A stretch of DNA of 64,000 bases from Thermococcus sp. CX2 (GTDB lineage Archaea; Methanobacteriota_B; Thermococci; Thermococcales; Thermococcaceae), in assembly GCF_012027555.1 (NCBI RefSeq), contig NZ_SNUQ01000002.1:248001-312000 (forward strand). The letters run 5' to 3'. The notes under the pieces were generated by a model. That model did not search any database and was not told where the DNA came from. It saw only the letters and a list, made by a program, of their open reading frames with translations. A program made the position numbers and the translations under genes. The first letter of the stretch is position 1. Each line of letters opens with the position of its first letter. This document shows positions 1 through 8,713 of this stretch, piece after piece.

Positions 1-1
1 C

Positions 2-52
2 CTAAGGAAAGCAATCTTAAGGCTGGAGGAGTGCAAAGATGCTGAGCGTTGA
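2..52 (+). CDS. possible 3' tail of an upstream gene (partial)
   Basis: The second frame is open from the window edge and ends at a TGA at 50-52. It reads LRKAILRLEECKDAER, which looks like the end of an amphipathic helix. If real, it overlaps the start of the methyltransferase gene by 14 bases, a common arrangement in this compact genome. Too little is present to name it. The other two forward frames also close within the first 45 bases, so the frame choice rests only on composition. Confidence 0.3.
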   Translation, partial: LRKAILRLEECKDAER

Positions 53-578
53 GCGCTTTACCGTCGCCGAGAGGGAGGTTTGGATAGGGGTTCTCTTTGG
101 GGAGAGGATTCATGGAATAACCTTCTCCCTGGACGGAAGGGACTACCTCAAGGAGAGGATAGCCAGTCTGAGGTCTTTCCTCGAGAGGAGGGGCGTCGAA
201 GTTGAGTTGGTCCCAAAAGAATCCGTTTACCCCAAGCTGGTTCACGATGTTCTGGTCGGGAGGAGAGACAACGACGAACTCCTCGGCGAGCTGAGCTTCC
301 ACGGGGTAACTGATTTTGAGCGTCAGGTTTACGAATGGCTAACAAAAAGGGTTAAAAGAGGAAGCGTTGTAACATATGGGGAGCTGGCAAAGACCATTGG
401 AACTTCACCGAGGGCCATCGGTGGGGCCATGAAGCGAAACCCCTACCCGATAGTCGTTCCCTGTCACCGGGTCATAGCTCAAAACGGACCTGGCAATTAC
501 ACGCCCAAACCCGATTACAAAAGGTTCCTGCTGAAGCTGGAGGGGGTGAAAGAGTGGACAAACTCAAAGCGTATCTGA
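39..578 (+). CDS. ogt: methylated-DNA--protein-cysteine methyltransferase
   Basis: A suicide DNA repair protein that moves the alkyl group of O6-alkylguanine to its own cysteine. The 179 residues include the PCHRV active-site motif at 141-145 with acceptor Cys142. Ahead of it is a DNA-binding helix region containing TYGELAKTIG and RAIGGAM, where Arg126 would be the flipping arginine. The N-terminal half is the poorly conserved ferredoxin-like domain of archaeal family members. GGAGG lies 8 bases before the ATG. The next gene starts inside this one, overlapping by 25 bases, so the two are probably cotranscribed although no functional link is obvious. Confidence 0.95.
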   Translation: MLSVERFTVAEREVWIGVLFGERIHGITFSLDGRDYLKERIASLRSFLERRGVEVELVPKESVYPKLVHDVLVGRRDNDELLGELSFHGVTDFERQVYEWLTKRVKRGSVVTYGELAKTIGTSPRAIGGAMKRNPYPIVVPCHRVIAQNGPGNYTPKPDYKRFLLKLEGVKEWTNSKRI

Positions 579-1576
579 TAGGATTCCTAATTGCTGTCAC
601 AGCGATAGCGGGAGCTATAGTCTACGAATGGGGATTCCCGATGCTTATAAGGATAATCCTTACCCTCGGGTTCCTTGGCGTTACCCTGGCACTGCTCTTC
701 TTCACCGCGCTGACGTTCTACGCCGAGAGCTGGAAGTACGGCTTTATCCTGGCGATATTCACGGCGATAAGTGCCTATGGAACATACCTCAGCGCCACGT
801 GGCAGAACCTCAACATAGTCGCGGGGATAATAGTCTTCTTCGTTGCCATTCTGGCATTCGGAATCTGGTACATCAGCGAGCCGGATTTAGGCCTGGCCGA
901 CCGCTTCCGCTCGGCTGAGAAGCTCGAAAGGATGGGCAAGTACAAGGCCGCCGCCAGAAAGTACGAGAAGGCCGGCAACTACCTGAAGGCCGCCGAGATG
1001 TACGAGAAGCTCGGCTGGATGGAGAGCGCCGCCTGGGCCTACGAGAAGGCCGAGAAGTACGAGAAGGCGGCCGAGATATACGAGGCCCTCTATGAGAAGG
1101 AGAAGGACACCTACTACCTCAAGGAAGCCCACGAGTACTGGAAGAAGGCAGGAAACATGGACAGGGCAGCTAAGGCCCTTGAGAAGTACGCCGAGGAGGA
1201 GCCCTGGTTCTGGGAGGACGTCGCTAAGCTCTACGAGGATCTCGGCAACGAGGAGAAGGCCAGGGAGGCATGGGAGAAGGCACTGGAGTACTACACCAAG
1301 GAAGCCGAGGAGGAGGGCGTCTTCTGGGAGGACGTCGGAAACATAGCAAGGAAGCTCGGAAGGGAGGAGCTAGCAAAGGAAGCCTACCAGAAGTTCCTCG
1401 AGTACTGCCTCAAGGAGGCCGAAGAAGACCCGATGTGGTGGAAGCACGTCGCCGAGGCCTACGAATACCTGGGCGAGAAGGAGAAGGCTGAAGAGGCAAA
1501 GAAGAAATACGAGGAGTACAGGGCAAAGATTATGAAGGCGAACGAGGAGACGTCGAAGTTCCCCGCGGAAAGGTGA
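554..1576 (+). CDS. membrane-anchored TPR-repeat protein
   Basis: About four hydrophobic segments lie within residues 5-105. A cytoplasmic-looking region from about 115 to 330 follows, built of helical hairpins with TPR signatures such as KYKAAARKYEKAGNYLKAAEM and repeated A-x-A-Y-E-K units. The C-terminal repeats are rich in Glu, Lys and Trp. It probably scaffolds protein-protein contacts at the membrane; no partner can be named. The start is GTG at 554, with GGGGGTGA about 5 bases upstream, so translation begins inside ogt. A conserved unknown in Thermococcales as far as I can judge. Confidence 0.85.
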   Translation: MDKLKAYLIGFLIAVTAIAGAIVYEWGFPMLIRIILTLGFLGVTLALLFFTALTFYAESWKYGFILAIFTAISAYGTYLSATWQNLNIVAGIIVFFVAILAFGIWYISEPDLGLADRFRSAEKLERMGKYKAAARKYEKAGNYLKAAEMYEKLGWMESAAWAYEKAEKYEKAAEIYEALYEKEKDTYYLKEAHEYWKKAGNMDRAAKALEKYAEEEPWFWEDVAKLYEDLGNEEKAREAWEKALEYYTKEAEEEGVFWEDVGNIARKLGREELAKEAYQKFLEYCLKEAEEDPMWWKHVAEAYEYLGEKEKAEEAKKKYEEYRAKIMKANEETSKFPAER

Positions 1577-1610
1577 TTCTCCACTCCTTCTTTTTCCGGG
1601 GGGTGAAAAA

Positions 1611-2090
1611 TTGTCAAGAGATAGACCACCAAAGGAGAGGCCAAAGCTTAATATCCTCAAGCTGTCAAAGATGCCCATAAGGCTCGTGATGGAGAAGAAC
1701 TTCCTCAGGCTCTCTCCCGATGATAAAATAGAGAAGCTCATAAAGAAGCTCGAGCATCAAACCTGCGCCGTCGTCACCGATGACGATGGAAAGCTCCTCG
1801 GATTCATTTCGATCGACGAGATAATCAACCTCATAATTCCCCCCTCCGATTACATTCTCGTGGGACTTGACGCGATCAAGGAGGCACACTTCGACTGGGA
1901 CAGACCCGTGAAAGACATAATGAACCCCAGACCGATAACCCTCAGTCCTAACGACAGCCTCGGCTATGCCCTCGAGATGATGCTCGAAACCGGTATCAAG
2001 CAGTTTCCAGTTGTTGATAAGAAAAAGACTGTCCTAGGAACGTTTTCCGCTCAAAGTATCGTGAGGCTTCTAAGAGTATTCGCTCGGTGA
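1611..2090 (+). CDS. CBS-domain protein
   Basis: A 159-residue protein with two CBS motifs, roughly residues 30-85 (CAVVTDDDGKLLGFISIDEI) and 100-155 (PITLSPNDSLGYALEMM followed by QFPVVDKKKTVLG). CBS pairs bind adenosine nucleotides and usually gate an enzyme or transporter. Here the stop is 6 bases before the antiporter gene, so regulation of that antiporter is a reasonable inference. The start is a TTG at 1611 with a GGGGTGA site 6 bases upstream; no ATG occurs earlier in frame. Confidence 0.88.
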   Translation: MSRDRPPKERPKLNILKLSKMPIRLVMEKNFLRLSPDDKIEKLIKKLEHQTCAVVTDDDGKLLGFISIDEIINLIIPPSDYILVGLDAIKEAHFDWDRPVKDIMNPRPITLSPNDSLGYALEMMLETGIKQFPVVDKKKTVLGTFSAQSIVRLLRVFAR

Positions 2091-2096
2091 TCCAAA

Positions 2097-3272
2097 ATGG
2101 AACTCGAGCTGATACTCTACCTAGCCCTCATGCTAGCCGTTGCTGAGACCTTTGGATGGATCTTCGCAAGGATAGAGCAACCCGTCGTCCTAGGCCAGAT
2201 CATCGGCGGCATACTGCTCGGCATGTTCTTCCCCCCGACCACAGAAGTGAAGGATATTTCAATGCTCGGTGTCCTGCTCCTCCTCTTCCTGGCAGGTCTG
2301 GAAAGTAGCATTGATGAGCTGAAGGAAGCCGGTAAGGCTGGGCTCTCCGTGGCCGTGGTTGGAGTTGCAATTGCCTTCCTCATTGGTTTCGGCCTTGTAT
2401 ATCCCTTCAAGGGCTTTGAGCAGGCCCTCCTCTACGGTGCCCTGATGACCCCGACGAGCGTGAGCCTAACGGTCAGGGTTCTCATGGAGCTCGACGCGCT
2501 CAAGACTGTTGAGGGCAACACCATACTGACGGCTGCCATAGTTGATGATATCCTCGGCATAGTCATCCTGAGCATTGTCATTTCAATGATCGTCCAGGGC
2601 GGCATTAATCCAATTGGGATAGGACTCATCTTTGCCAAGGTCATCATCTTCATACTGGCCGCGATTTACGTTGTCCCGCCTGCGATAGATAGACTGCTGA
2701 GAAAGGTCGTCCATCTCGGCTTTGCCGACTCGACAATAACCCTATCGATGGCGACCCTCTTCGCGTTTGCCTATCTAGCGGAACACATGAACCTAGCCTC
2801 TATCCTCGGAGCATACCTCTTCGGTCTCAGTTTAAGCGAGACCGAATTCAGAAAGCCGATATTTGAGCACACAAGGATCCTGGCCCACTCTATGTTCATC
2901 CCGTTGTTCTTCGTTGACGTTGGCATGAGCATCCCGCTTAGGAGCATCTCTGAGGTAGGGGTCTTCGCATTGGTCTTCAGCCTTGGAGCGATAGCCAGCA
3001 AGGTGATAGGGTGCGGCCTCGGAGCTCTCCTAGCTGGACTTAACCGCAAACAGTCGCTCAGGATCGGAATAGGCATGATCCCAAGAATGGGCGTTGAACT
3101 TGCGATGCTCGCTATAGCCATGAACGCTGGCATAGTCGGTGAAGATGCCTACGTGGTCATCGTGCTGATGATATTCCTGAGTACGCTTGTGACGCCGCCT
3201 CTCCTTAAGATGGCCTTTGGTGGAGAAGGGAACAATGAAGAAGAACTACTCAAACTCTTAGGGGAAAGTTAA
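2097..3272 (+). CDS. cation/proton antiporter, CPA2 (KefB/NapA-type) family
   Basis: An integral membrane exchanger of 391 residues with about 12 hydrophobic segments. Family features include the GQIIGGILLG segment near residue 33, ILTAAIVDDILGIVILSIV near 140-160 with the paired acidic residues DD typical of electrogenic exchangers, and a C-terminal VELAMLAIAMNAG helix. It would exchange Na+ or K+ for H+. GGTGA lies 7 bases before the ATG. The gene follows the CBS protein directly, which suggests a regulator-transporter pair. Ion specificity cannot be read from the sequence. Confidence 0.9.
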   Translation: MELELILYLALMLAVAETFGWIFARIEQPVVLGQIIGGILLGMFFPPTTEVKDISMLGVLLLLFLAGLESSIDELKEAGKAGLSVAVVGVAIAFLIGFGLVYPFKGFEQALLYGALMTPTSVSLTVRVLMELDALKTVEGNTILTAAIVDDILGIVILSIVISMIVQGGINPIGIGLIFAKVIIFILAAIYVVPPAIDRLLRKVVHLGFADSTITLSMATLFAFAYLAEHMNLASILGAYLFGLSLSETEFRKPIFEHTRILAHSMFIPLFFVDVGMSIPLRSISEVGVFALVFSLGAIASKVIGCGLGALLAGLNRKQSLRIGIGMIPRMGVELAMLAIAMNAGIVGEDAYVVIVLMIFLSTLVTPPLLKMAFGGEGNNEEELLKLLGES

Positions 3273-3308
3273 TATTTAACAATCACAAAACCTCCGATGG
3301 TGATAGAG

Positions 3309-3650
3309 ATGTTTCCGATGGGTGGAATGAACCCGAGGCAGATGAAGAAGCTCATGCGCCAGATGGGCATCAGGATGGAGGAGCTTGAGGGAGTCAAGGA
3401 AGTCATAATCAGGCTCGAGAACAAGGAGATAGTCATCAAAGAGCCTGTCGTGACGGTTATAACCGCCCAGGGTGAGAAGAGCTACCAGATAATCGGCCCC
3501 GAGGAGGTCAGGCCGATAATCAGCATCTCCGAGGACGACATCAAGCTCGTCATGGAGCAGGCAGGCGTCGACTACGAGACGGCAAAGAAGGCCCTCGAGG
3601 AAGCTGAAGGCGACCTCGCAGAGGCAATCATCAAGCTCACTGAGGGCTGA
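3309..3650 (+). CDS. nac: archaeal nascent polypeptide-associated complex protein
   Basis: Homologue of the NAC alpha subunit, which forms a homodimer at the ribosome exit tunnel and contacts nascent chains. The start [20 protein letters not shown] is typical. The NAC beta-barrel domain covers about residues 30-70 and a UBA domain ends the protein ([31 protein letters not shown]). I chose ATG 3309 rather than 3297 because GGTGAT at 3299-3304 sits 4 bases before it; the upstream ATG would overlap that site. A TATA-like TAATATTTAAC lies at about 3270. Confidence 0.93.
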   Translation: MFPMGGMNPRQMKKLMRQMGIRMEELEGVKEVIIRLENKEIVIKEPVVTVITAQGEKSYQIIGPEEVRPIISISEDDIKLVMEQAGVDYETAKKALEEAEGDLAEAIIKLTEG

Positions 3651-3689
3651 GAAATTTTCCTTTTACTAAATACAAAGTAGAAAGGGAAA

Positions 3690-4049
3690 TCACTCCTTCC
3701 CATGCTCTTTTTCGAAGGCATCTATGGCCTTCATGAGCGGTATAAGGTGCATAAGCGCCGGACCGCCGGCCATGAGAACGGCGACGAGACCAGCCTCGAT
3801 GAGCTCCTCTTTCTTAGCGCCCGCTTCGAGGGCCTTCTGGGTGTGGAGGTAGATACACCACTCACAGCCCTGGGCTATCCCCAGGGCAAGAGCTATGAGC
3901 TCCTTCTCTCTCGTGGTCAGGGCCTTGTTGTCGACGACCTCGCGGAGAAACCTAGAGAAGGCAGAAATCTCTTTCGGGTGCTCCTTACCGAGCTTGTCAA
4001 GGAGCTCCTCTATTTCTTTCAGCTTAACCTGAACATCCTCACAATCCAT
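3690..4049 (-). CDS. AhpD/carboxymuconolactone decarboxylase-family protein
   Basis: A small helical protein of 119 residues carrying the AhpD-type motif CEWCIYLHTQKA, with CxxC and a histidine three residues on. That motif suits thiol-disulfide or peroxidase chemistry, as in alkylhydroperoxidase D-like proteins; the substrate is unknown. I placed the start at the ATG encoding MDCEDVQVKL, with GGTGG about 5 bases upstream, rather than the longer frame beginning MGYAFK. It is divergent from hflX. Confidence 0.85.
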   Translation of the reverse strand: MDCEDVQVKLKEIEELLDKLGKEHPKEISAFSRFLREVVDNKALTTREKELIALALGIAQGCEWCIYLHTQKALEAGAKKEELIEAGLVAVLMAGGPALMHLIPLMKAIDAFEKEHGKE

Positions 4050-4158
4050 AGGAACCACCATATAAAATTGCATTCTAAGTTTAAAGGCATATCCCAAACT
4101 TTGGGTTGAGAACTACCCTCTCCAAAAGGATATAAAGGAAGAAGCTTAGTCGAGGACG

Positions 4159-5487
4159 ATGAAAGCTATAGGAGTCATCAGGAAATCCAGGCGTGAGAGG
4201 ATAAGTAGGGAAGAGTTTGAGGAGCTGTTGAGAAGCGCTGGTTATGAGGTAGTGGCGATTCTCGAGCAGAACCGCGAGGAGCACCCGAAGTACAACATAG
4301 GAAAGGGCAAACTCGAGGAGCTCAAAGAGCTCGTGAGGGAGCTTCGGCCGGATAAGGTCATCTTCGCCAACAAGCTCACGCCAAGTCAGGCCTACAACCT
4401 CTGGAAGGAGCTGAGAGTTGAGATAATAGACAAATGGCAGCTGGTTCTTGAGATATTCGAGAGGCGCGCGCATTCAAAAGAGGCAAAGCTCCAGGTGGAG
4501 CTGGCGAGCCTGCAGTATGAGATTCCCCTCGTGAAGGAGGCCATCAGGAGAATAAAGCTCGGCGATAGGGCAGGATTCAAGGGAATGGGTGAGTATCAGA
4601 CCCAGCAGTATCTTAAGCACATCCGCTACCGCATGGGCAAGATAAGGAAGGAGCTGGAGAGAGTAAAGGCGGACCGGGAGGTTAAAAGGAAGCGCAGGGA
4701 AGAGGTTGGCTTCATCCTCCTTGCCCTAGCCGGCTACACCAACGCCGGAAAGAGCACCCTCCTCAATACCCTCGCCAGGGAGGAGATAGAGGCCAGAAAC
4801 CAGATGTTCACAACGCTCGATACCACCACGAGGCGCTTTAAGCTCGGCGGTAAAAGGGTTCTAGTCACCGACACGGTCGGTTTCATCGATGGCCTCCCGC
4901 CGTTTATCGTTGAAGCCTTCCACTCCACGCTGGAGGAGATAGTTAAGGCCGACATAGTCCTGCTCGTTCTCGATGTAAGCGAGCCCTGGCCGGAGATACG
5001 GAGGAAGTTCCTGGCATCGCTCAACGTCTTGAGGGAGCTTAAGGCCTTGGATAAGCCTATGGTAGTCGTCCTCAACAAGAGGGACCTGACGAGCGAGGAG
5101 GACGTTAAAGATAAGGCCGAGAGAATAATGGAGATAGTCGAGGAGAGGGGGATAAACGTCTCCCGTGTCGTTTCCATCTCGGCCAAGTTCGGTCAGCTGG
5201 AGGAGCTTTACGGGGCGCTGGAAGAGGTGGTACTAACCCTGCCCAAGTATGGGGCCTTCGAGATAACCGTGAGGGAGCCTGAGAAAGTCCCTCAGGTAAT
5301 GGCTCTGATAAATGCTATCGGCGAGGTTTTGTCGGTTGAGTATGGCGAGGAGACGAAAATAGAAGCCTACATCCAGACGGGGATGATAAAGGAGCTGACT
5401 AAACTTGGGGTTGAGATACGGCGATTAAACCAGCCCAAACACCGAGAAAGCCTTGAAGATTCCGAGGGCGATGAATATCGCCGTTAG
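4159..5487 (+). CDS. hflX: GTPase HflX
   Basis: A ribosome-associated GTPase of the Obg-HflX superfamily, 442 residues. The N-terminal HflX domain (about 1-175) contains EHPKYNIGKGKLEELKELV. It is followed by a basic coiled linker and a G domain with Walker A GYTNAGKST near residue 193, G3 DTVGFIDGLP and G4 NKRD. A TATA-like GGATATAAAGG lies at about 4127, so the leader is only a few bases. The last 63 bases overlap the 3' end of the convergent phosphate transporter gene. Confidence 0.95.
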   Translation: MKAIGVIRKSRRERISREEFEELLRSAGYEVVAILEQNREEHPKYNIGKGKLEELKELVRELRPDKVIFANKLTPSQAYNLWKELRVEIIDKWQLVLEIFERRAHSKEAKLQVELASLQYEIPLVKEAIRRIKLGDRAGFKGMGEYQTQQYLKHIRYRMGKIRKELERVKADREVKRKRREEVGFILLALAGYTNAGKSTLLNTLAREEIEARNQMFTTLDTTTRRFKLGGKRVLVTDTVGFIDGLPPFIVEAFHSTLEEIVKADIVLLVLDVSEPWPEIRRKFLASLNVLRELKALDKPMVVVLNKRDLTSEEDVKDKAERIMEIVEERGINVSRVVSISAKFGQLEELYGALEEVVLTLPKYGAFEITVREPEKVPQVMALINAIGEVLSVEYGEETKIEAYIQTGMIKELTKLGVEIRRLNQPKHRESLEDSEGDEYRR

Positions 5488-6387
5488 CGGCGTCGCCACC
5501 CAGCCGAAGACTATGTCCTTTATGACGGACTTATCAACCCTTTCTCCCGCTATCAGACCAACACCAATGACACCGCCGACGATGGACTGGCTCGAGCTGA
5601 CTGGAAGGCCAAAGATGTTGGCCAAACTTACCGCCATGGCGGAGCCGAATTGAGCCGCGAAAGCCGAGACAGGGCCTAAAGCTGTTATTCTCTTCCCAAC
5701 AGTATGCATGACGGCGTAGCTGAAGGTGAGCGCGCCGATAGAGAGAGCTATGGCTCCAAAGATGCCCGCGACCTTGGGCTCCATAAAGCCCGCCCCAACC
5801 AATGGCCCGGAGGCGTTGGCAACCTCGTTGGTGCCGAAGTTGAAGGCCATGTATGAGCCGCCTAGTACCGCAAGGGCCTCGTAGAGGGCTTCAATCGTCG
5901 AGACGCTCTTTATGCTCGAAATAACCCTGGAGTAGAACTTGTAGAGAAATATGGCAAGAACCCCCGACAGTATGGGCGAAACAACCCAGGCGGAGGCTAT
6001 TTTTATGAGCGTGTACCAGTTTATTGGGGCTTCAACCGCCAAACCGACCCCGATAACCCCTCCAACTATCGCCTGAGTGGTCGAAACGGGAAGGCCCCTA
6101 ACGGTGGCTATGGTAACCCAAATACCAGCGGCAAGAAGTGCTATAACCGCCATCTCCATCGTGAGGTAGCCTTCGGGAACGATGCCCTTCCCCACTGTCT
6201 TCATGACCGTGTAGCCCTTCAGATAGGCGCCCATTAGGACGAATATTGCTATGGTGAGGGTTGCCTGACGGAAGCTGAGTATTCCAGCGCCTACTGCCGT
6301 CCCCATGGCGTTGGCTGAATCGTTGGAGCCTATGTTCCATGCGATGTAGAACGCCACTGCAATCGCTGCTATAGCTAGGCCATCCAT
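5425..6387 (-). CDS. inorganic phosphate transporter, PiT family
   Basis: A membrane symporter for phosphate (PF01384 family), 320 residues. The two inverted halves each carry the family signature: GSNDSANAMG near residue 24 and GTNEVANASG near residue 190, each followed by PVSTTQAIVGGVIG or PVSSSQSIVGGVIG. The start is the ATG giving MDGLAIAAIA; GAGGTG lies 6 bases upstream, whereas the GTG at 6396 falls inside that site. No PhoU-like DUF47 partner gene is adjacent. A perfect 21-base palindrome overlaps the likely TATA box. Confidence 0.92.
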   Translation of the reverse strand: MDGLAIAAIAVAFYIAWNIGSNDSANAMGTAVGAGILSFRQATLTIAIFVLMGAYLKGYTVMKTVGKGIVPEGYLTMEMAVIALLAAGIWVTIATVRGLPVSTTQAIVGGVIGVGLAVEAPINWYTLIKIASAWVVSPILSGVLAIFLYKFYSRVISSIKSVSTIEALYEALAVLGGSYMAFNFGTNEVANASGPLVGAGFMEPKVAGIFGAIALSIGALTFSYAVMHTVGKRITALGPVSAFAAQFGSAMAVSLANIFGLPVSSSQSIVGGVIGVGLIAGERVDKSVIKDIVFGWVATPLTAIFIALGIFKAFSVFGLV

Positions 6388-6404
6388 GTACTCCACCTCT
6401 ATAG

Positions 6405-6425
6405 AAGTATATAGTCTATATACTT
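6405..6425 (-). promoter_or_regulatory. perfect inverted repeat over the phosphate transporter promoter
   Basis: Two exactly complementary 10-base arms (AAGTATATAG on the plus strand, then its complement) flank a single T. The element is 18-38 bases upstream of the transporter start codon and contains the best TATA-like sequence, so a bound dimer would cover the promoter. A phosphate-responsive repressor site is an inference. Confidence 0.55.
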
Positions 6426-6596
6426 AGTTTAAAGCTTTTCGATTTGTAGGTGTATATCAGAGGCATAAATCGAACATCGGACATTTGATATGTTCATTCT
6501 TACCCAAAGACACCTGACGAAGGCTGCTTAACCCAATACCGAAACTTAAATAAATGCAATAGATGAATAAGTTTTGACAAATTTAAGGAGGCAGGA

Positions 6597-7157
6597 ATGA
6601 TGATAGAGATTCGTTTTCACGGTAGGGGTGGACAGGGTGCAGTTACCGCTGCCAACATATTAGCTTCAGCCGCTTTCCTTGAGGGCAAATACGTCCAGGC
6701 GTTCCCCTTCTTCGGAGTTGAGAGGAGGGGTGCCCCAGTCACGGCATTCACCAGGATCGACGAGAAGCCGATAAGGATAAAGACCCAGATTTACGAGCCG
6801 GACATAGTCGTCGTCCTCGACCCGTCGCTTCTTGACACCGTCGATGTCACCGCCGGTCTCAAGGACGGCGGAATCGTCATCGTCAACACCGAGAAGAGCA
6901 AGGAAGAGGTTCTTGAGAAGCTCAAGAAGAAGCCCGCCAAGCTCGCCCTTGTCGATGCCACCACCATAGCCCTTGAGATACTCGGCCTCCCAATCACCAA
7001 CACCGCCATTCTCGGTGCCGTCGCCAAGGCCACCGGCGTTGTCAGCCTTGAGCACGTCCAGAAGGCCATCCAGGACGTATTCTCTGGAGCCCTCGGCGAA
7101 AAGAACGCCAAGGCTGCAGAAGAGGCTTTCAACAAGACCGTCATTTACGAGCTCTGA
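6597..7157 (+). CDS. porG: pyruvate/2-ketoisovalerate ferredoxin oxidoreductase, shared gamma subunit
   Basis: The gamma subunit used by both POR and VOR in Thermococcales. These enzymes oxidise 2-oxoacids to acyl-CoA and CO2 and reduce ferredoxin. The 186 residues contain the family start [18 protein letters not shown] and [23 protein letters not shown] precedes tandem ATG codons at 6597 and 6600; either may be used. It is the first gene of a seven-gene cluster (porG-vorD-vorA-vorB-porD-porA-porB), with a TATA-like CTTAAATAA at about 6544. Confidence 0.96.
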
Positions 7158-7195
7158 TTCTCTTTCCTTATAATCCTTACAAGGGGTGAAGCGCG

Positions 7196-7513
7196 TTGAA
7201 CACGTTGTTTGGTGAAAAGAAAGAAGGGGCCACAAAAATCGTCCTCAAATCCGTGGACGAATATCCCGAGGCCCCGATAACCTTAGGAACGACTCTTATC
7301 AACTTCACTGGTGACTGGAGGACGTTCATACCTGTTGTCAACAATGATAAGTGTGTCAAGTGCTACATCTGCTGGAAGTTCTGCCCGGAGCCAGCAATAT
7401 ACATCCGCGAGGACGGCTACGTTGGCATTGACTACGACTACTGTAAGGGCTGTGGAATCTGCGCCAACGAGTGCCCGACCAAGGCCATAACCATGGAAAA
7501 AGAAGAGAAGTGA
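7196..7513 (+). CDS. vorD: 2-ketoisovalerate ferredoxin oxidoreductase, delta (ferredoxin-like) subunit
   Basis: A 105-residue electron-transfer subunit with two [4Fe-4S] motifs, CVKCYICWKFCP and CKGCGICANECP. It passes electrons from the thiamine-containing beta subunit to external ferredoxin. The start is TTG at 7196: GGGGTGA lies 6 bases upstream, and the protein then begins MNTLFGEKKE as in relatives. It precedes vorA by 10 bases and closely resembles porD further down. Confidence 0.95.
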   Translation: MNTLFGEKKEGATKIVLKSVDEYPEAPITLGTTLINFTGDWRTFIPVVNNDKCVKCYICWKFCPEPAIYIREDGYVGIDYDYCKGCGICANECPTKAITMEKEEK

Positions 7514-7523
7514 GGTGTTGAGC

Positions 7524-8711
7524 ATGGAGTACAAGCCGATTAGGAAGGTTGTGAGCGGCAATTACGCCGCTGCTTACGCCGCCAAGCACGCGCGCGTTGA
7601 GGTAGTGGCGGCTTACCCGATCACCCCGCAGACGAGCATCATCGAGAAGATAGCCGAGTTTATAGCCAACGGTGAGGTTGAGAACCTTCAGTACGTGCCC
7701 GTTGAGAGTGAGCACTCCGCCATGGCCGCGTGTATAGGAGCTTCAGCGGCTGGAGCGAGGGCCTTTACGGCAACCTCTGCCCAGGGTCTTGCTTTGATGC
7801 ATGAGATGCTCCACTGGGCGAGCGGCGCGAGGCTGCCGATAGTTATGGTCGATGTCAACAGGGCTATGGCCCCGCCGTGGAGCGTCTGGGACGACCAGAC
7901 GGACAGCCTGGCCCAGCGCGACACGGGATGGATGCAGTTCTATGCTGAAAACAACCAGGAAGTTTACGACGGTGTTCTCATGGCATTTAAGGTCGCCGAG
8001 ACCGTTAATCTGCCAGCGATGGTCGTCGAGAGCGCCTTCATCCTGAGCCACACCTACGACATCGTCGAGATGATTCCCCAGGAGCTCGTCGATGAGTTCC
8101 TCCCGCCGAGGAAACCGCTCTACACCCTGACCGACTTCGACAACCCGATTGCCGTCGGTGCCCTTGGAGGGCCAAACGACTACTACGAGTTCCGCTACAA
8201 GATAGAGAAGGCTATGGATGAGGCTAGAAAGGTCATCAAGGAAGTCGGCAAGGAGTTCGGCGAGATGTTTGGAAGAGACTACAGCCAGATGATAGAGCTC
8301 TACAGGACTGACGATGCTGACTTCGTCTTCATGGGCATGGGTTCACTCATGGGAACCGTCAAGCAGGCCGTTGACGTTCTCCGCGAGGAGGGCTACAAGG
8401 TCGGAGCAGCCAAGGTCCGCTGGTTCAGGCCGTTCCCGAAGGACGAGCTCTACGAGCTGGCCAAGAACGTGGAGGGAATAGCCGTCCTCGACAGGAACTT
8501 CTCCTTCGGTCAGGAGGGCATACTCTTCAACGAGGCCAAGGGTGTGCTCTACAACACCGATGCCCACCCGATCATGAAGAACTACATAGTCGGCCTCGGA
8601 GGCAGGGACTTCACCGTGAACGACGTCAAGAAGATAGCGGAGAACATGAAGGCCATCATCGAGAAGGGCGAGCTGGATGTAGAGGTGGACTGGTACCACC
8701 TTAAGAGGTGA
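7524..8711 (+). CDS. vorA: 2-ketoisovalerate ferredoxin oxidoreductase, alpha subunit
   Basis: The 395-residue subunit with the pyrimidine-binding part of the thiamine site. It opens MEYKPIRKVVSGNYAAAYAA and has AYPITPQTSIIEKIAEF, the conserved VESEHSAMAACIGASAAGARAFTATSAQGLALM region, and [13 protein letters not shown]. It acts with vorB, vorD and porG on branched-chain 2-oxoacids from amino-acid fermentation. I chose ATG 7524 because GAGGTG lies just upstream; the TTG at 7515 overlaps that site. Confidence 0.95.
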   Translation: MEYKPIRKVVSGNYAAAYAAKHARVEVVAAYPITPQTSIIEKIAEFIANGEVENLQYVPVESEHSAMAACIGASAAGARAFTATSAQGLALMHEMLHWASGARLPIVMVDVNRAMAPPWSVWDDQTDSLAQRDTGWMQFYAENNQEVYDGVLMAFKVAETVNLPAMVVESAFILSHTYDIVEMIPQELVDEFLPPRKPLYTLTDFDNPIAVGALGGPNDYYEFRYKIEKAMDEARKVIKEVGKEFGEMFGRDYSQMIELYRTDDADFVFMGMGSLMGTVKQAVDVLREEGYKVGAAKVRWFRPFPKDELYELAKNVEGIAVLDRNFSFGQEGILFNEAKGVLYNTDAHPIMKNYIVGLGGRDFTVNDVKKIAENMKAIIEKGELDVEVDWYHLKR

Positions 8712-8713
8712 GA

